A DNA stretch of 34,244 nucleotides from Schoenoplectus triqueter (Eukaryota; Streptophyta; Magnoliopsida; Poales; Cyperaceae): contig CAXKVV010000755.1 of assembly GCA_964058805.1 (NCBI GenBank), positions 1 through 34,244 of the forward strand, given 5' to 3'. Positions 10,965 through 20,111 of the stretch are shown one piece after another. Below the pieces are notes generated by a model. It did not search any database. It saw only the letters and a program-made list of their open reading frames with translations, and was not told the DNA's origin. Each line of letters starts with the position of its first letter. The stretch's first letter is position 1. The position numbers were made by a program, and so were the translations under genes.

Positions 10965-11210
10965 GGCCGTGGGGAAATTTATAGTGATCAAAGATGCTAG
11001 TGGAATTGGCGTATTTTAGCAAAGCGCCATTGACATTGGCACGTTTTGGGCAAAGACACCACTGTCAGTGGCGTGTTTCTAGCAAAGACGGCACTAGCAG
11101 TGGCGCATTTGCTCCACGCCACTACCAATGGCGCGCTGCCAGTAGTAGATTTAAAATTTCAATTTTATCACAATTATTTTTAATAATATAATTATTATAT
11201 AAAAAATTTG
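10965..11210 (-). repeat. MULE right terminal inverted repeat
   Basis: About 245 bp inverted relative to the left end. It has extra copies of a unit of roughly 38 bp, each a CGCCACTG/CAGTGGCG-like palindrome plus CTTTGC, so it is longer than the left TIR. Confidence 0.85.
10977..10983 (-). promoter_or_regulatory. TATA box in the right MULE TIR
   Basis: On the minus strand TATAAAT follows a TTTGATCAC stretch and lies about 90 bp upstream of the proposed transposase start. It mirrors the TATA box in the left TIR. Confidence 0.5.
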
Positions 11211-12985
11211 ATGGTCTTGGCTCCAATCCTTTCAAAAAAATATCCATTAATTGATTTTTTCTTCCCACGAATGGTGCTTCAATTTTCTTTGTTTGTATTT
11301 CTTCTCATACGAAGTGACAATCTATTTCGATGTGTTTTTCATAAAACATCGGATTAAATGCGATATGTCTCGCGGCTTGATTATCGCAAAATATTTTCAT
11401 TGGACTTTTTTTTTATTTTAATGCCCATGTTTGCTAGGAGTTGCTTGACTCAAATCAACTCGCTTGTAGTTGATGTCATGACTCGATATTCCATTTTGTT
11501 GCTTAATTGAGCCACAATGATTTGTTTCTTACTTTTCTACGTGGCTAAATTTTTCACCTATAAATTTATAAAAACTGGTTGTTAATTTTCAATCAAATAT
11601 TCCGGCCCAATCTATATCGGAATAGCTATATATATCGTTAAAATTATTATTTTTCATCTAAATCACTTTTCCGGGTGTATCTTTTAAGTACCTTAAGATT
11701 TGGTTTATGACTTCAAGATGCGGTGTTTGAGGTGCATGCATAAATTTACTAATTTGGCTTATTAAGCTGAAAATATTAGGTCTTATCACCATGAGATAAA
11801 TTAACTTCTCAACCAACCTTTGAAATTGATTTATATCCTCTAATTGTTCCTTGTCCTTATATTTAATTTGACTTTGCTATCAATTAGGGTAAATGTTGGT
11901 TTGCATTCTAATTTTTTCGTTTCTTTTATTAAGTCTAGGATATATTTTCTTTGTGAAATAAAAAATTCTTTCGATGAGTGTGCAATCTCAATTCCTAAGA
12001 AATATTTAAGAAGTCCTAGATATTTGATGATAAATTTTTCCTTCAATTATGCCTTTACCTTTTTTGTTTCCTCCATATTATTATCGGTTATTATTATAAC
12101 ATCAATATATACCAATACTATTATTGTAATATCATTACTTATCTTACAGAATAAAGTGTAATCAGCATCGTTAATTTTAAAATCATAAGAAAATAAGTGA
12201 GAATTTATTTTGCCATACTATACTCGTGGGGATTTTTTAAGTCCATAAATCAACTTCCTTAACTTACACACTAAGTTAGTATTGTCCTCTTGAGAATGTT
12301 CGGGTGGTAATGACATATACACCTCCTCCTCAAGTGTGTCTTGAATTCACATTTATTTGATGTAGGCTCTATTTTTTGTTTACCGCTATGGATAGTAAAA
12401 TTCACACGGTATTCATTTTTATCAGGGTGCAAATATATCTTGGTAGTTAATTTCATAAGATTAAATATATCCTTTGGCCACTGACCTTGCCTTGTATCAC
12501 TCATTTACATTGCTATGATATTTTATTTTGTACATACTTTTGCACCTTGTGGATTTTTTTCATTTGGTAGTTGGACTATTTCTCATGTTGGCTTATGACT
12601 TCCTCGTAATTATTTAGTTCTTTTTCTTTGACAATTGATGTCAAGTAAGCTCTATATTCTTTTGTAATATTTTCATATGATAAAAAAAATCATGTATAGA
12701 GTAATGTAACTTGTATGTTATAAAATCTCGTAATCTTATAGAAGCTTGAGGTACTCGCTTGACCTTCACAACAAGGTTTCTTCAATACAGCCTTCAATTT
12801 TCTCTTCTTTAGTTTGAGAAATTTCTTCTTCCTCTTAAATTTGAGGAGCTTCTTCCTTATTCTCATTTCCAATTTCATTTTTATTTGAGATTCTTTGTTC
12901 TTTCAAAAAATAAAAATATAAAAATAAAACCGTCGGTTGCTCACTAATCTCATTCTCCCTTCTTTTGTAATAAAGTTCATGATAG
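11211..12985 (-). pseudogene. Copia pol: reverse transcriptase and RNase H (C-terminal half)
   Basis: From 12985 downward the minus strand gives the pre-RT linker, then NTV-ILLSIVVNKK and SLHQINV (about 12420-12360), SLPPEHSQEDNTNLVCKL (about 12310-12250), RKLIYGLKKSPRVWYGKINS (about 12260-12195) and the catalytic box region LVYID (about 12110). The second Asp of the usual YxDD is Val here (YIDV), so polymerase activity would be lost even without the stops. Then come KYLGLLKYFLGIEIAHSSKE and FISQRKYILDLIKE (12010-11930), typical of copia RT ends, and RNase H pieces SKFMHAPQTPHLE (about 11750-11710), SDIDWAG and HIEIDCHF (about 11330). The last residues lie beyond the MULE at 5578-5530 (NLEKLGLIDIYNTNLSENVE). 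It is multiply frameshifted. Confidence 0.88.
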
Positions 12986-13343
12986 ATCTTGAACGTCCCT
13001 AGGATGATGGTATTGAAAGGTCAAGATAGTGCAAGAATGTAAAGAATCTAAGGTAGAAATGTATAAACCAATTTGAGGCTTAATGTTCAAGTGTAATGGC
13101 AGCGGAATACGATTTAAATCAATTCAATTCTCACAAGAATATAGCAATCAAAGAAATGTGAGAAAATAAAGTAAAGATAAATCAAGAACATAAGATGTAA
13201 CGAAGTTCGGTTTCAACTATGCCTACGTCTCCGGGACCCTTATCCTCTAATAATTGAAGTTGATCCAATATATTTAAAAAGGGTTTTATACTTGTAGAAC
13301 TTGGTCCCTTATAAAAATGGGCTGCCAAGCCTATCGGTAACAA

Positions 13344-13436
13344 GAGTGACAACACACTCAAAAAGGTGAGTGACAACACACTCAAAATGTGAGTGACAAT
13401 ACACTCAAGAAAAGGTGAGCACTACACCTCAAAAGA
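13344..13436 (+). repeat. GAGTG-acaaca-CACTC hairpin repeat
   Basis: Three copies of a 5-bp stem with loop ACAACA or ACAATA occur at 13344-13359, 13368-13383 and 13391-13406. Next to them AGGTG-AGCACTA-CACCT keeps a stem of altered sequence. Confidence 0.7.
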
Positions 13437-13683
13437 ATATTTTCAAGAAGATCACGAATGATTAAGTTGGGAGAATAGAGAGAAGCAAGATTGAGCTTGA
13501 ACAAAGATTTGGCTAATTGAGTGTATCAATCTTTTGAATTATCTCTCTCACTTTGTATATGACTAGTAAGCTCTCTGTAGTAATAATTTTGCTAGATAGA
13601 TCAAATTTCAACTTTTTATTCTTTTCAGTGAGAGAGGTGATCCTTTTAAAATAGATTTTCTAAAGAAACTATTTTTCGGCCCG

Positions 13684-13968
13684 AACCGTTATAACAGTTT
13701 ACGAATCGTTATAACGGTTTAGAAAGAATAGCCGTTGGATCAACTGAGCTGAAACGTTATAATGATTTATCAAATCGTTATACGTTTCATGAATCGTTGT
13801 AACGATTACACAATCATTATACGTTTAACAAATCGTTATAACGATTACTGAATCGTTACATAACGATACACTCTGGTTTCTTTGAGAATATTTCTGCCTT
13901 AGAATATTTTTGAGTATTTAGATGAACCGTTATAACGATTGCTGAACCGTTATAACGATTCACTGGGC
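13684..13968. repeat. Array of AACCGTTATAACGGTT-type palindromes
   Basis: About ten copies of a 16-bp near-palindrome (AATCGTTATAACGATT and variants) fill 285 bp. At 13750-13789 two of them combine into one long hairpin, with stem TGAAACG.../...CGTTTCA, a bulged T and a G-T wobble. There is no coding sense. The palindromes could bind a dimeric protein or fold in single strands. Confidence 0.75.
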
Positions 13969-14446
13969 AGAAGCACTTTTCTTGTTGTTTAAGCTCAATT
14001 TATCTTGACCAATTCAACCCAGTTTGAGTCTAATTAAACATAAGCCTAATGTAGTCTTGATTAAGCTCTTGTATCCCAGCACTAGTCTTAGTTCTTGTGC
14101 ACTAGTCCATTTGCTTGTTAATCCCTGCACAAAATTCAAACAACGCAAATTTTAAAATTCAAGATTATTTTGCAAATCGACAAATCAAAGAAGATGTTAA
14201 GTGTAACAGTTCATTTTCTTGAATCATTACATCTTTTGAAATATAATTGTTTACCCTTGAAAATTCCAAGGATGAATAGATGAATAAATGAAAATAAAAT
14301 CAATGATTAATGATAAATCATAAGAAGAGGGAAGAAGAGAAATCAAGGAAGAGATGACCCACTAATCAGAAGAGGTCGCTGCCTAACCCCGGAATGAATC
14401 CATTAGTCCCACAACGGAATTCTGGGCATGAAGTGAAGAGTATAAA

Positions 14447-14454
14447 TACCCCCA
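14447..14454 (+). promoter_or_regulatory. TATA-like site
   Basis: AGTATAAATACCCCCACTA is of the kind found in plant LTR promoters. A short open stretch follows but has no recognisable product. Whether transcription starts here is unknown. Confidence 0.35.
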
Positions 14455-14840
14455 CTATTCTCTATCCACTCAGCATGAGTGACAGCCGAGAGGATCGAGG
14501 GAGAGAGGAGATCTCTCGGGTGTCACCATGTGATTATATCTTTTCTGATAAGTGGGACCCACCTGGCAGTCCCTTGTAGATGGACCTAACAACATAAACC
14601 TAGCCTATCTGATGAGTCATCCATGTGACCATTTTCAATGACAGGTGGACCCCACACCTCAGTGACCTATCATAGGAGTCAGAGTTAAACCCTAAAAATT
14701 TGCCTTTGGAGCTAACCCTAGAGAGGAGTTAAAGCAGTATAATCCCTATGCTACATGAAATGATGTCAATGCCAAGCTAGTATTCTGATACAACTAGTCA
14801 TGAGAAATTTCAAATGTGATTTTGCTTTCAAGGCTGACCT

Positions 14841-14998
14841 GGTGCCAAAGCTGTGAGCAACCACCTAACCATGCTTTGATTTGTGTCAATTACTGATAAG
14901 TAGTCAGTTCTTTGACCAAGTCACCCTCATGTTAAGGGATTGGAAGTCAATTTCACAAGACTAATCAGGTGCCAAAGCTGGGAGCAACCATCTGATCT
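14841..14998 (+). repeat. Two hairpins with shared loop CCAAAGCTGKGAGCAAC
   Basis: The second copy (14964-14996) has an 8-bp stem, ATCAGGTG with CATCTGAT, including one G-T wobble. The first (14841-14865) keeps only the inner 4 bp, GGTG with CACC. The 17-nt loop differs at one base while the outer sequences differ. Confidence 0.6.
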
Positions 14999-15470
14999 AG
15001 TCTAGATTTGTATCAACTGTTGACATGTAATCAACTGTTGATCAGATCAAGCCCTAATGAATATCAATATAAGTCTAACTGGTATTTAGTTAGGGTGGTT
15101 TTTGCAAGAGAGAGATAATTGGCAGAGACACAGAGCTACAATTGAAATCTGGGATTAATTCTGAAGAAGAAATAGGGTTTTATGGATAAAATAATTTTTA
15201 ATTCAGAGAGGCAAGGGTAAAAATGGAATTAAAAATTACAGAGATGATCATCATGATTTTAGGGATTTTTTGTGAAAATTTCATAATTTTTGGATAGGTG
15301 GAGCTATCAGAATAAATTCAGGGAAAATAAAACAGATTAAAAAGGAAAGATCAAGGGCTGAGATTTGATCAAGGCAGCTCTGGGTGCAACTTGGGGATAG
15401 AGACACATCTGGGTGCAAACTGGGGATCCTAAACACACATACACAGAATCAGGGAAGAGAGAGGGTGTGA

Positions 15471-15872
15471 CACGTGTCAGCATCTCACTGGGCCACCTCA
15501 TGCCACGTGTCAGCACCCCATTGGTCCACCTCAACCATGTGGGCCCCACCACCATACTGACCTGACATGTGGGCCCCACCAACATGCCACGTGGCAAGCT
15601 CTGACAGGTCCACCTCATCCCATCCTATGCCACATGGCGTCACACCAGTGGTCCACTACACTCCCTCTGTGCCACACGGCACAACCAGAGGAGGCCATCT
15701 CACCCAACCCTAAGCCACATGGCACAGCTACATCAAGCCACCTCAACTCAGCTGTGCCACATGACATCTTTCTAGCCAGCCACCTCACCATTCGGATTAC
15801 AACTATTAGACACATGGCAGCAAACCATTGGACCAAGGCTATACATGTGGGCCCTATTATGTGCCATGTGTC
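15471..15872 (+). repeat. Cluster of CACGTG/CACATG motifs
   Basis: At least eleven GCCACGTG-, GCCACATG- or CATGTGG-centred units occur in 400 bp (for example 15471, 15502, 15586, 15630, 15714, 15757, 15811, 15862), many joined by GGTCCACCTCA or GGGCCCCACC. CACGTG is the plant G-box core bound by bZIP and bHLH factors. I infer a repeat with possible regulatory content, not a proven enhancer. Confidence 0.65.
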
Positions 15873-16889
15873 ACTCACAGGTTAATACACAGTCAGCAAG
15901 ATTAAACAGGGTGATTAATATAAATATTGCCAGATCAGATGAAACAGCCAATAGAAACGTGCCACATTAGCATAATTAATCCTAAATTGCTGACATGGCT
16001 ACTCCTAAGCCCATTCACATCTGACAAGTGAGGCCCAGCGTTCAGAAAGCAACTATAGGTGTATAGTTAGAACTGTGAACCAAGATTATCCAACATATCC
16101 ATCCAATTCAACACAGTCGAATTTAAGAGGAAAATAGGAAAAGGATAAACCTGGTGCATGGGCTCCAAGTCGCTGTTCCACTCCTCTTCTACACTTTGGA
16201 CCATGTGAGCCCTGCGCATCCAAGCTGGCGGAAGGACCTTCTCCCTCCTTCTTCTTCTCGCCATTACTCGAGTCCAGCACAGCTCGCATCTTTCTCTTCC
16301 CTTGACGCCTCACCATGATTGAAGATGATCTAACGAGTGGTGATGATTAGACGATCGGATGATAGGTGCTATCAAATCAACAGACGAAAAGAGATGATCA
16401 AAAGGTGGAGTTGAGTTATTACCGGAAATTGAGTTGATAAGAAGAGGTGAATTGACGCTATGGAGATCAAATTGCACTACAAGGTGGATCCTTTAAGGCA
16501 AGGCAACGCCAATGGAGGTGAATTGGTGAGGCAATTCGAAGTGTGAAATGCTAATTGATCAAAAGAAGAAAACGGGGCAGAAAAGGGCTCAGTGAAATTG
16601 AAGATGGTAAATGAGTGAAATGGCATTAAGAGTGGTCGTGGAGCGTTTAAATAGTAGTTAATAACCTTGGGCCCACCTGTCAGTTAGAGTACACGAGTAA
16701 TTGAGAGTGTGAAGTCAATTGAATAGCGGCACAGTCAAAGAATAACAGAAAACGGTTAGAGAAGAAGCACAAATCAATCACAACCGTTCAAGCGATTAGA
16801 ATGAAGGGTGGAGATGTATCCAAGGTGGCAATCCGAGTGGAAGGCATTCAACCAATCACAATTGGGTTTAATTGACTAAATTAGCCTAT

Positions 16890-16898
16890 ATAAACCGA
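16890..16898 (+). promoter_or_regulatory. TATA-like site with leader-like downstream sequence
   Basis: GCCTATATAAACCGAGAA is followed by an unstructured A/G-rich stretch to about 17050 that resembles an LTR R/U5 or 5' leader. No primer binding site could be confirmed after it. Confidence 0.4.
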
Positions 16899-17244
16899 GA
16901 ATCAGCAACAGTAGAGAGGAGGATCCCTGGAGCAGAGCAATTGAGAGCATCTACACACTTATACATACACTAGTGATCATCAATTATAGAGAGAAAGAGA
17001 GATTACAAAGAAATTAATCGATTTGGATTACTATTCAGATTTAGAGGTAATTGTTCTTATGTTCATTAGTTCAATTGGCACCTTTCTTTGCATTTCATTT
17101 TTTATAGCTGAATTTAGAACGTTTTACACAGTTAATTAGATGATCAATTCATTTCTTTCTTGATTCTTGTTATTCTTTTTGAGAATTTGCCACATTCTTT
17201 CACTTTCTTTCTTCATATAATCCTAATCAGTATTAATTGACTAA

Positions 17245-17615
17245 ATCCAGTGAGCCACTGGCCCAATCACAAAGTGATTAGTGAGCCTTTAGGCCTGGAT
17301 CAGTCACAAGTATTAAAATCTACAATCCAAATATTACTGTATCGGTTTTTCTTTTATGATTTTCCATTTTCAATCGATTTCTTTGCTTGTATCTGTCTAA
17401 TTGTTGAAAGGTAATGACTTGCTATCCCTTAAGCATCTTAGTTGCATGATTTTAATTGAATAGATGAGCTAATTCTTACAATTTCAAAGAAATGCACTAA
17501 TTCCAGCACAAATCGATATACTGTTGAAATTCCAAAGATGAATTGGTTCCAATTGATCATTATCTAAGCGAGCCACTGGCCCTAGCAATGTCTAGGTGAG
17601 CCTTTAGGCCTGAGA
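17245..17615 (+). repeat. Two copies of a two-stem module (GAGCCACTGGCCC ... GAGCCTTTAGGC)
   Basis: Copy one (17245-17300) has outer stem ATCCAG with CTGGAT and inner stem AATCAC with GTGATT. Copy two (17563-17615) keeps the same conserved blocks but has outer arms TCTAAG and CTGAGA (5 of 6 paired) and inner stem CCTAG with CTAGG. Conserved blocks with changed but still pairing arms suggest a maintained structure. Confidence 0.6.
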
Positions 17616-17629
17616 GTTGTTAATTAAAT

Positions 17630-18039
17630 ATGAAAATATCTCAAATTGAGAAAGAATTGAAGCCGGTACCAATCGGTACCGCACACCTTCAATACTCAGG
17701 TGCTTCAACTCGATTGATAACAAGCAAGAGACCTTATACTCGTTCCAAATTACGCGTATATACTAAGATGATGCTCATCGACCTTGTAATTGCCAAGAAT
17801 TTTGATCAATTCTGTTGAATTCGACGAAGAAAGCATCTCGGTACCGACTTCAACTGATACACCAACTGGTACCACCATGTGGCATCGTTCACCGTATGGA
17901 TTCTCGATCAAGAACCACAAAAGAACTCTCCAAAGCAAGACGATGCAGAGGCACCGACCTGATCGTAGAAGGGGTACTCCGGTCGCCGGAAGCGCTGCTC
18001 AGCACGAATCCTGACGTAAGGATGGTTTGGAAGAGATGA
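17630..18039 (+). other. Region with overlapping short open frames, no recognised product
   Basis: An ATG at 17630 opens 62 codons (MKISQIEKELKPVPIGTAHL at the start), and two overlapping frames follow to 18039. The segment comes after the leader-like sequence at 16890, where a gag-like protein might begin, but I see no zinc knuckle, protease or other domain. GGTACC-containing motifs recur (17667, 17679, 17840, 17868). I list it because it is the most gene-like piece of the insertion. Confidence 0.2.
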
Positions 18040-18419
18040 AAGATCTGTTGGCACGAACCTTGAAGTGTGCACTAATCTTGAAACTAATTAACACACGGGA
18101 TCTATTGGGAAATTAGATAATTAAACCAAGAAAGGATCTGGGCCGTAGATCTACTAGACACGTATCTCAATAACATCTGGCGGTTTGATTAAAATGAAAT
18201 AATAAATGAAAGATCTGTGCGAATCTTGATATAAATTTAATGGCTCGGATTAATTGATGAATTAATCTCGGCCCAGGATCAGGGCTGGCCCAACTCAGAA
18301 GAAACGAAAAAATGAAATAGGCCCATTCTGCAGTAAATTAAAGGAATTAAACTTGGCCCAGTCAATTAAGCCCAGTTATTAATTAATAACAGAATATTAA
18401 AATTAAATAGTAATTAAAT

Positions 18420-19500
18420 CATTTGAAAATGTTTCTAAACTCCAAATTAACTCAAATTTATTTCTAAAATTTCCTTACTTTTCATAGTATTTTTCTGAAT
18501 AATAATATTTCAGTTTTAGAAATAATATCATATTAAAACAATTTAAAAGCAAAAAGACATTTCATGTATTTGTATATTTGACTTGTCATTTTAAATATTA
18601 TAAAAATTCAAAAAATTTAAATAAAATTATAAATAATAATTGAATATATTTTAATGATTTTTCTGATAATTTTCCATAAAATAATATTGATAATAATAAT
18701 ATTCAATAAGAGATAATGAGATTAACTCTATTCTTTAATAAATAAAATAAGTAATAATATCAAATAAATATTATGATAATATTTTCTGTAAAAAAAAAAT
18801 AATATAATAATATAGGATATACATAAATAAATAATCATAGTGATAGATAGTAAATGCATTTTACTTTTGATGAATAAAATACAATACAAAAAAATATAAA
18901 AATTGCAATAAAGAATATAGTGAAATTCATCTTTTGTAGCTATTTTCAAATAATAATAATAGTAATAAAATAAAATCTTATATTTTTCTATAGATAATAA
19001 ATAGAAATAATAAAAATATAATGAAAACTATAATAAATAGAATAGAATATTAATAATGATTTCTTTTAGTTATTATAGATCCTAAAAATAAAAAAAAATA
19101 AAAATAATATAGCTAATCCATCCTTTTTGTTTTGTAAATAATTCCTACAAAATGAATAATGTTACGATATGATAAAAAAATATATGATAATAGAATTCTA
19201 TTACTTTGGCTATTGTAAATATTCTAAAAATACAAATAAAAATCTTAGCCAATCCATTTCATTTCCTATTATTTTTGTAAGTAATTTTCTACAAAATAAA
19301 TAGAGTTTAGAAATAATAAAAATAGAATTCTATTACTTTAGCTATTATAAAATCCCAAAAATATAAATAAAAATTCTAGTTGATAGCTAATCCATTTCCT
19401 ATTATTTTTTGTAAATAATTTTCTACAGAAATAAATAGAGTTTAAAAATAAAAAATAAATTCACCTTTATAATAGAGATAATAATGAAAGATATTATGTA
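18420..19500. repeat. AT-rich block with about 130-bp tandem units
   Basis: About 1.1 kb poor in G and C. From about 19000 to 19480 at least three diverged units repeat the order TAGAATTCTATTACTTT, GCTATT, CAAATAAAAAT, AATCCATTTC and TTTTCTACA. No gene is visible. Confidence 0.65.
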
Positions 19501-19530
19501 ATAATCTTTTTACATTTTAGATGTGAACAA

Positions 19531-20060
19531 ATATGCTCACACAAGGGGTGTAGAGCAACACGATGATTTTTGTACACATAATGCGACATTTAGAGCGATT
19601 AGTCGGGACAAGAACATCTCGACGAAGAATAACCAAGGCTGCAACAGCAACATGAGAAGATATGTCGAGACAAGAACATCTTGACGCTTGTTGAAAAATG
19701 ACCAAAGCTACGACATCAACATGGAGAGATATGTCGACTCTGAGGAAGAAGAACATTACGATGTCCGGGAGAAGTGACATCTTAATGATTCATTACCATG
19801 AACAAATGACTTATGACTAAATACGCTCACACAAGGTGTGTAGGGCAACATAGTAATTTTACACAAGTAATGCAACATTTAGAACGATTAGTCGGGACAA
19901 GAATATCTTGACACTCGTTGAAGAATGACCAAGGCTGCGACATCAATATGAAGAGATATGTCGACTCCAAGAGATATGAACATTACGATGTCCGAGAGAA
20001 GTGACATCCTAACGACTCGGTGTCATGAACAAGTAATTCATGACCATTTGAGTTAGTAAG
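19531..20060 (+). repeat. Tandem duplication of a 230-290 bp block
   Basis: Copy one (19531-19820) and copy two (19821 to about 20060) share CGCTCACACAAGG, GATTAGTCGGGACAAGAA, AGAGATATGTCGACTC and TACGATGTCCG. Copy one also has an internal doubling of about 75 bp. Each copy contains a GATGTC...GACATC hairpin (19760-19781 and 19987-20008). Confidence 0.75.
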
Positions 20061-20111
20061 GCTGAATTCATCCGTCGATGAGTTTGTCTTCTGGTCCATC
20101 TCCTGAGATCG

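Larger units (their letters stand above)
5588..11210. mobile_element. Two-gene Mutator-like element (MULE), 5.6 kb
   Basis: The two ends are long inverted repeats. The left starts CGGATTTTTTTATATAATTA and the right, reverse-complemented, starts CAAATTTTTTATATAATAAT; both go on into the same GCAGCGCGCC block. Immediately outside both ends is the exact 9-bp sequence ATGGTCTTG (5579-5587 and 11211-11219), the Mutator hallmark. Inside are a plus-strand plant-mobile-domain gene (6651 to about 8045) and a minus-strand SWIM-type MULE transposase (10889 to about 8080), converging near 8060. The element sits in the copia element between RNase H and the final residues of pol: removing it rejoins ...EPRPFEENLEKLGLIDIY..., the usual copia C-terminus. 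Both genes carry stops, so this copy is not autonomous. Confidence 0.92.

Noticed and set aside
13190..13240. Possible LTR-internal motif (CGAAGTTCGGTTTC region)
   Set aside because: It resembles a motif seen in plant repeat elements, but without a second copy in the window I could not define an LTR.
15337..15885. Several overlapping frames of 83-93 codons on both strands
   Set aside because: They lie in the CACGTG/GGGCCC repeat cluster, overlap each other in opposite strands and show repeat-derived composition.
16067..16316. Arg/Lys-rich minus-strand frames
   Set aside because: Low-complexity composition, no neighbour or motif support, and inside the non-coding insertion.
18420..19500. Matrix-attachment or centromere-type satellite
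   Set aside because: AT-rich and partly tandem, but only a few diverged units of about 130 bp, too short to call a satellite.
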